DNA from: Streptomyces avidinii
Lineage (GTDB): Bacteria; Actinomycetota; Actinomycetes; Streptomycetales; Streptomycetaceae
Assembly: GCF_014650695.1 (NCBI RefSeq)
Contig: NZ_BMVL01000003.1
Span: forward strand, 248,001 to 312,000
Reading direction: 5' to 3'
Length of the DNA: 64,000 nt
A model generated the notes under the pieces. The model was given only the letters and a program-made list of their open reading frames with translations, was not told where the DNA came from and made no database searches. This document shows, piece after piece, positions 60,798-64,000 of the stretch. Made by a program: the position numbers and the translations under genes. Each line of letters starts with the position of its first letter. Within the stretch, counting starts at the first letter, position 1.

Positions 60798-61802
60798 TCA
60801 GCGGCCCCAGCGCAGCGCCGCAGTCTGCACGGGCGCGTCCCACAGCCGCAGCAATTCCTCGTCCGCCCGACACAGCGTCACCGAACAACCGGCCATGTCC
60901 AGCGATGTGACGTAGTTTCCGACGAGCGTCCGCGCCACCGGCACACCGCGTTCGGCCAGGATCCGCGCCACCTCCGCGTGGAACCCGTACAGCTCCAGCA
61001 GCGGCGTCGCCCCCATCCCGTTGACCAGCGCCAGCACCGGCCCGTCGGCCGGACCGATCTGCGCCAGCTCCTCCAGTACGGCCCCCACCGCGACCTCGGC
61101 GATCTCCCGCGCCGACATCATCGGCCGCCTCTCCCGGCCCGGTTCGCCGTGGATGCCGATGCCCAACTCCAGTTCCCCGTCGGGCAGGTCGAAGGTCGGA
61201 CTGCCCTTCGCAGGCGTGGTGCACGCGCTCAGCGCGACCCCGAAGCTCCGCGAGGACTCGTTGACCTGCCGGGCGAGCGAGGCGACCCGATCCAGCGGAG
61301 CCCCTTCCTCGGCGGCCGCCCCGGCGATCTTCTCGACGAAGAGGGTGGCCCCCGTGCCGCGCCGCCCTGCGGTGTACAGGCTGTCGGTCACCGCGACGTC
61401 GTCGTCCACGAGGACGCACTCGATGCGCAGGCCGTCCTCCTCGGCGAGCTCGGCCGCCATCTCGAAGTTCAGCACGTCCCCGGTGTAGTTCTTGACGACG
61501 AACAGCACCCCCTGGCCGGCGTCCACGGCTCCGGCCGCCCGCACCATCTGGTCGGGCACCGGCGAAGTGAACACCTCACCCGGGCAGGCGGCCGACAGCA
61601 TCCCGTACCCGACGAACCCGGCGTGCAGCGGCTCGTGCCCGGACCCGCCCCCGGACACCACCCCGACCCGCCCGCCGTCCCGCGCGTCCCGCCGTACGAC
61701 GACGCGCCGCTCCACGTCGACGTCCAGGTCGGGATGGGCGGCCGCCATCCCCCGCAGGGCGTCGGCAACCACGCTCTGCGCACTGTTGATCAGCATCCTC
61801 AT
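60798..61802 (-). CDS. dhaK: Dihydroxyacetone kinase subunit DhaK
   Basis: A 334-residue substrate-binding subunit. H218 in GIGIHGEPG is the residue that binds dihydroxyacetone covalently; H56 (GSGHEP) and D109 (NYTGDV) are the acid-base pair, all at the same positions as in E. coli. It converts dihydroxyacetone to its phosphate for glycolysis. I use the ATG at 61802 with GGAG just upstream; the ATG two codons later is also possible. First gene of the operon; no DhaR-type regulator is adjacent. Confidence 0.95.
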   Translation of the reverse strand: MRMLINSAQSVVADALRGMAAAHPDLDVDVERRVVVRRDARDGGRVGVVSGGGSGHEPLHAGFVGYGMLSAACPGEVFTSPVPDQMVRAAGAVDAGQGVLFVVKNYTGDVLNFEMAAELAEEDGLRIECVLVDDDVAVTDSLYTAGRRGTGATLFVEKIAGAAAEEGAPLDRVASLARQVNESSRSFGVALSACTTPAKGSPTFDLPDGELELGIGIHGEPGRERRPMMSAREIAEVAVGAVLEELAQIGPADGPVLALVNGMGATPLLELYGFHAEVARILAERGVPVARTLVGNYVTSLDMAGCSVTLCRADEELLRLWDAPVQTAALRWGR

Positions 61803-61957
61803 GCCACTCCATCCGGTCGTTCGACGGGCGTTCGGCTCGGGCTGGACCACAGACGCACCCTCGCGGCGGTCCGGTCGCCACGATACGAGCCCGGGCGACC
61901 CGTGCGGAGGAGGCGGAGCAAGCCGTGGCCGTGGCCGCAGCCGCGCCTGCACGCCGG

Positions 61958-62341
61958 TCACCCGGGCTCGTCGGTGAGCAGCAGCGTCCAGGACGCTCCG
62001 CACCCGACCCGTCCCTCCGGGCGCCCCGGATGCGCGTCCTCGCAGGTGCAGTGCATCGGTTCGGCGCGCTCACCGGCCGGGGGAGCCGCCGGCATGAGCC
62101 GGACGGCATCCGGGAAGGAGCGCAGGCGCAGGCCCCGCAGCGCGTCCCCGGCCGTGCGGACCACCAGGACCGCCCCGCATCTCGGGCAGCTGCCGCGCAG
62201 CACCGTCCCGTCCGGTCCGCCCTCCTCCAGGGTGAAGAGCGCGGCCGCGAGCGCCGTGTACTCGGGGGCGGTGATCTCCTCGTAGGGCAACTCGACGGGT
62301 TTCTCACCCGGTTGCTGACCGGGTCGGGGCACGTCGACCAT
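61958..62341 (-). CDS. Cys-rich putative zinc-binding protein
   Basis: A 127-residue protein of unknown function. C52-PR-C55 and a second cluster C98-T-C100 with C114 suggest one bound zinc. The N-terminal region is helical (ITAPEYTALAAALFTLEEG). GGAG lies a few bases before the ATG at 62341, which I prefer over the upstream start. It lies between dhaK and the ligT-like gene, all in the same direction but with large gaps. Confidence 0.65.
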   Translation of the reverse strand: MVDVPRPGQQPGEKPVELPYEEITAPEYTALAAALFTLEEGGPDGTVLRGSCPRCGAVLVVRTAGDALRGLRLRSFPDAVRLMPAAPPAGERAEPMHCTCEDAHPGRPEGRVGCGASWTLLLTDEPG

Positions 62342-62431
62342 GGGGCTCCTCGGTTTCCGATGATCCAGCCCCCACCGCATCGCTCCCTCGCTGCCCGCGG
62401 GACCTGTCAGCGTAGCGGCGACGCGGCTCGC

Positions 62432-63043
62432 TCAGCCCTCGCCGCCCAGGGGCCAGGCCTGGATGTCGCGGTAGTGGATGGGCCCGGGGCCGCGGCCGGT
62501 GTTGCTCCCGACCAGGTGGAGACGCCGGGTCTGCCACGGGCGGCCGGTGAAGGCCGCGAGTCCGGCGGCCGCCTCCACCGCGCTGGTGGTGTCGTGGCGG
62601 CGGGAGCGCGCCAGCGTCAGATGGGGGCGCAGCGGCCGGCCGTGGAAGGGGATGCCGCAGTCGGTGACGGCGGCGCGCACGTCGGCGGCGAGGAGGTGCA
62701 GTCCTTCGAGGTCTCCGTCGATCCCCGTCCACAGGACCCGCTCGTCGAAGTGCCCGCCGCCGCGCAGTGCGAGCCGCAGCGGCCGCCGGGTCACGGCCAG
62801 CTCCGCGAGCGGCGGTCGCAGGAGGTCGACGGCGGTGACCGGGAGCTCGCCGAGGAAGGCCAGGGTGATGTGCCAGTCCTCGATGCGGTTCCAGCGCATG
62901 CGCGGGTACGCGGCGTAGGCAGGCTGCAGCCGCTCCTCCAGCTCTTCCTTCGCGTCGTCGGGTGGGGCCAGCGCTATGAACACGCGGACGGTCGCCGCCT
63001 GGGTCTTTTCACTCACGAGGGTCTTCGTATCCTGTCGGGGCAC
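62432..63043 (-). CDS. thpR: RNA 2',3'-cyclic phosphodiesterase (LigT/ThpR-like)
   Basis: A 203-residue 2H phosphoesterase. Both HxT motifs are present: H58-I-T60-L and H141-L-T143-L. VRVFIALAPPDDAKEELEERL starts the fold. The enzyme opens 2',3'-cyclic phosphates to 2'-phosphates in RNA; the cellular role is unclear. It begins with GTG at 63043; a second GTG at about 63016 (VSEKTQAAT) fits the usual family start better. Confidence 0.85.
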   Translation of the reverse strand: MPRQDTKTLVSEKTQAATVRVFIALAPPDDAKEELEERLQPAYAAYPRMRWNRIEDWHITLAFLGELPVTAVDLLRPPLAELAVTRRPLRLALRGGGHFDERVLWTGIDGDLEGLHLLAADVRAAVTDCGIPFHGRPLRPHLTLARSRRHDTTSAVEAAAGLAAFTGRPWQTRRLHLVGSNTGRGPGPIHYRDIQAWPLGGEG

Positions 63044-63083
63044 CTTCCGTCACCTTCCGCTCCGCGGGCCCCGCGCCTACGGG

Positions 63084-64000
63084 TCACCGGGCGCCGGAGC
63101 CGATGGTCACCACGCGGGCCCACGCCGGAGGCGAGTCCGGCACGTAGTCGGGATCGTTCTCGCTCCACCGCCCCGACCCCCGGCGGGGGAAGAGGCCCAC
63201 CACCGTCCGGCACGGCGGTCGCACGGCCGGCCATGCCGTCTGGCCGTCGGTCAGGACCACGATCACGTCCGGCCGGGGCCCCGTGCCCAGGGCCTTCGCG
63301 AACCCCGTGCGCAGGTCCGTCCCCCCGCCGCCCAGCAGCGGGATGCCCTCGCCGCTGCACAGCGGGTGCACGATCCGGGCCGCCGCGTCGCACGGCACCA
63401 CGCTGACCATGTCGCTGCGTCCGCCCACGGCGCGGGCGATCGCGGCGACCTCCAGCAGCGCAGCGCCCAGTTCGGCGTCGCTGACCGAACCGGAGGTGTC
63501 GATGACCACACAGACCCGCGGCGGCCTGCGCCGAAGGCTCGGCAGGACGGCGCCGGGCACCGCGGCCGAGCGCCGCGAGGGCCGGGCGTAGCTGTAGTCC
63601 TCGCCCGCACCCGCGCCGGACGCCGCCGACCGGACCGCCGCTCCCAGCAACTCCCGCCAGGGCTGCGGTGGGTGGAAGGCCTCCTCCGCCCAGCGCCGCC
63701 ACCCGGCCGGTGCGCTGCCGGGACGGCCGTTGATCCCCCGGGCGACCCGGAACCGCACCGCGTCCTGTTCCTGCGCGCTCAGGCCGTGCGCGCCGTCCGG
63801 CCCGAGGTCCCACTCGCGTTCCAGTCCGTCGGAGCCGCTGCCGCAGTCCAGCCAGACCAGTTCCTGAGTGAGCGGTCCGAGCCGGAACTGCCGCAGGTAG
63901 TCCTCCATGAGTTCGCCGGGGTCCAGTCCCAGCGACTGCGGCGTCAGTACCCCTTCGGGCGCCACCAGTCCCTCGCCGTACACGTCGTCGTTGATCTCGC
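63084..64000 (-). CDS. VWA-like domain protein (DUF2201-type), cut by the right window edge
   Basis: The visible 305 residues continue past the window, so the start is missing; the first visible codons read EINDDVYGEGL, a known pattern near the metal-binding part of the DUF2201 predicted metallopeptidase-VWA family. The C-terminal VWA-like domain has the MIDAS core DTSGSVSD, GGGTDLRTGF and VVLTDGQTAWP. Such genes usually follow a MoxR-type AAA+ ATPase gene, expected just beyond the right edge. Possible role: chaperone-like partner of that ATPase. Confidence 0.82.
   Translation of the reverse strand, partial: EINDDVYGEGLVAPEGVLTPQSLGLDPGELMEDYLRQFRLGPLTQELVWLDCGSGSDGLEREWDLGPDGAHGLSAQEQDAVRFRVARGINGRPGSAPAGWRRWAEEAFHPPQPWRELLGAAVRSAASGAGAGEDYSYARPSRRSAAVPGAVLPSLRRRPPRVCVVIDTSGSVSDAELGAALLEVAAIARAVGGRSDMVSVVPCDAAARIVHPLCSGEGIPLLGGGGTDLRTGFAKALGTGPRPDVIVVLTDGQTAWPAVRPPCRTVVGLFPRRGSGRWSENDPDYVPDSPPAWARVVTIGSGAR

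Noticed and set aside
1..64000. tRNA, rRNA, transposon or prophage features
   Set aside because: I saw no cloverleaf-like conserved tRNA segment, no rRNA sequence, and no transposase, integrase or phage structural gene.
1..64000. Secondary-metabolite biosynthetic cluster
   Set aside because: Monooxygenases, an LLM oxidoreductase and an acyltransferase occur, but no PKS, NRPS, terpene cyclase or RiPP core gene is present and the genes are scattered.

Overview
This is about 64 kb of very GC-rich actinobacterial DNA, almost certainly a Streptomyces chromosome. Evidence: strong third-position G/C bias, frequent GTG (one TTG) starts, TANNNT boxes 6-8 nt before many start codons (leaderless transcripts), and several lineage-restricted families (streptophobe, DUF6332-, DUF6643-, DUF6191- and DUF6777-like, mycothiol-dependent maleylpyruvate isomerase-like, Rv1733c-like). 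I see about 61 protein-coding genes, two of them cut by the window edges. I see no rRNA, tRNA, insertion sequence, prophage or CRISPR array. It reads as ordinary conserved accessory/core chromosome with small regulatory and transport modules.

Layout. 0-9.6 kb: a WHG-type TetR regulator divergent from a gene cut by the left edge, a secreted spherulation-4-like protein, an AhpD-like protein, a small lipoprotein, a mycothiol-dependent enzyme divergent from an AlkB-like dioxygenase, a ROK regulator, an anti-sigma-type ATPase divergent from a PLP-dependent cysteine-synthase-like enzyme, and a zinc-ribbon membrane protein. 9.5-17.4 kb: a SRPBCC protein, a giant membrane protein with a GHSQG lipase motif, a beta-helix/AAA+ fusion (CbxX/EccA-like), an Rv1733c-like membrane protein, a MOSC protein and a Tyr/Gln/Pro-rich protein. 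17.6-29 kb: HpnB-like glycosyltransferase, glutamate-racemase-like protein, ABC-F ATPase, ADP-ribosylglycohydrolase translationally coupled to a TetR repressor, FAD monooxygenase, apolipoprotein N-acyltransferase, Nudix, acyltransferase and VOC proteins.

29-43.6 kb: trypsin-like protease, class-C beta-lactamase-like hydrolase, LLM flavin oxidoreductase, polysaccharide deacetylase, a second FAD monooxygenase, a GT-C glycosyltransferase, a GNAT/AAA+ fusion, a receptor Ser/Thr kinase with a coupled partner, a Tm-1-like protein, Nudix and a cation diffusion facilitator. 43.7-51.3 kb: an FHA-FHA-ABC exporter (Rv1747-like) in a tight operon with a protein of unknown function and a Ser/Thr kinase, then streptophobe and DUF6777-like envelope proteins. 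51.4-55.6 kb: NarL-type two-component pair and a PAS-GAF-PP2C-HATPase phosphatase. 55.6-59.1 kb: molybdate module (ModB-ModC fusion, ModA, Mop regulator). 59.2-64 kb: HslR-like S4 protein, dihydroxyacetone kinase operon dhaKLM, a zinc-binding protein, an RNA 2',3'-cyclic phosphodiesterase and a VWA-like protein running off the right edge.

Three patterns recur. First, tandem short-period repeats directly abut stop codons at six places. Second, several regulator genes have clear inverted-repeat operators beside or inside their promoters (TetR at 173, TetR at 23229, the ABC-F gene, the Mop regulator). Third, convergent neighbours often overlap tail to tail by 23-59 bp. Functions are inferred from motifs read by eye; no database search was possible. 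Positions derived by counting may be off by one base.
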